Of a stretch of DNA of 13,944 nt, positions 13,784 through 13,944 are shown piece by piece. Position 1 is the first letter of the stretch; each line of letters opens with the position of its first letter. The position numbers and the translations under genes were made by a program. Source of the stretch: Candidatus Rokuibacteriota bacterium (GTDB lineage Bacteria; Methylomirabilota; Methylomirabilia; Rokubacteriales; CSP1-6); assembly GCA_016201645.1 (NCBI GenBank), contig JACQCL010000016.1, forward strand, positions 1-13,944. Direction: 5' to 3'. Under the pieces are notes generated by a model. The model worked only from the letters and a program-made list of their open reading frames with translations. It was not told the DNA's origin and did no database searches.

Positions 13784-13944
13784 GTCTTGTCGCGGTCCTG
13801 CTGGCGTCCTACATCAAGGGCGCGATTGGCTTTGGCTTCCCGACCATTTCCACCCCGATCCTGGCGCTGTTCCTTGAGCCCCGGACGGCTATCGTCATCC
13901 TGATCCTCCCCAACATCGTCTTTGACGGTATCCAGGCTGTCCGG
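13762..13944 (+). CDS. TauE/SafE-family membrane transporter, 3'-truncated by the window edge
   Basis: 61 N-terminal residues are visible. The first membrane helix begins MGVSAGLSLVAVLLASYIKG and continues AIGFGFPTISTPILALFL, then PRTAIVILILPNIVFDG starts the second helix. The glycine-rich G-x-x-G-F-G-F-P-x-x-x-x-P stretch and the following P-R-x-A-I-x-x-L pattern fit the TauE/SafE (former DUF81) exporter family, which moves sulfite, sulfoacetate and other small anions. I chose GTG 13762, with GAGG 4 nt upstream, overlapping the dehydrogenase end by 22 bp; no ATG, GTG or TTG follows in frame before the helix. Coupling to a 2-hydroxyacid dehydrogenase suggests transport of an organic acid, which is an inference. 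Confidence 0.82.
   Translation, partial: MGVSAGLSLVAVLLASYIKGAIGFGFPTISTPILALFLEPRTAIVILILPNIVFDGIQAVR

Overview
The window is a gene-dense, GC-rich (by eye about two thirds G+C, not computed) bacterial chromosome segment. It carries 13 protein genes, two of them cut by the window ends, with almost no intergenic space. I see no tRNA, rRNA, CRISPR array, insertion sequence or phage gene. The gene mix, codon use and compact layout suggest a free-living soil or subsurface heterotroph, perhaps of the Rokubacteria/NC10 (Methylomirabilota) type or a deltaproteobacterial relative. That placement is an inference from general appearance, not from a marker gene.

Layout: (1) 1-1771, plus strand: the 3' part of an acyl-CoA dehydrogenase, then an inositol-monophosphatase-fold enzyme of the HisN (histidinol-phosphatase) type. 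(2) 1768-3418, minus strand: a two-gene operon with a tandem YciI-domain protein followed by a Gfo/Idh/MocA oxidoreductase, converging on hisN so that one CTAG supplies both stop codons. (3) 3419-6680, plus strand: a compact divergent promoter region, a 915-residue Ski2/HelY-like DEVH-box helicase with a possibly unconventional start, and a BamE/SmpA-like lipoprotein. (4) 6690-7929, plus strand: a promoter and three small genes. These encode an unrecognised 209-residue protein, a carboxymuconolactone-decarboxylase/AhpD-like protein whose reading frame contains an in-frame TGA, and an unrecognised 103-residue protein. (5) 7937-10380, plus strand: an N-methyltransferase-like enzyme, a YdjC/ChbG deacetylase, a REP-like palindrome and a ROK-family sugar kinase. 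(6) 10377-10877, minus strand: an exported TlpA-like thioredoxin, divergent from (7) 10925-13944, plus strand: a large FAD/Fe-S 2-hydroxyacid dehydrogenase fusion and the start of a TauE/SafE transporter.

The most notable element is the gene at 7360-7611. An in-frame TGA sits exactly where AhpD-type proteins carry the second cysteine of the CxxC active site. Eleven nucleotides after it is a perfect 6-bp stem with an AGGU loop, the same spacing and loop start as the upper stem-loop of the E. coli fdhF SECIS element as I remember it. I read this as a selenocysteine-containing AhpD-like protein, translated through the TGA, rather than a pseudogene. The flanking unknown genes are tightly packed with it and probably share its transcript.

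A second theme is promoter economy. Candidate -10 boxes at three genes (YciI-like, TlpA-like, FAD/Fe-S dehydrogenase) lie so close to the start codon that the mRNAs would be leaderless or nearly so. The helicase has a strong Shine-Dalgarno placed in front of an ATT codon. These are predictions from sequence only.
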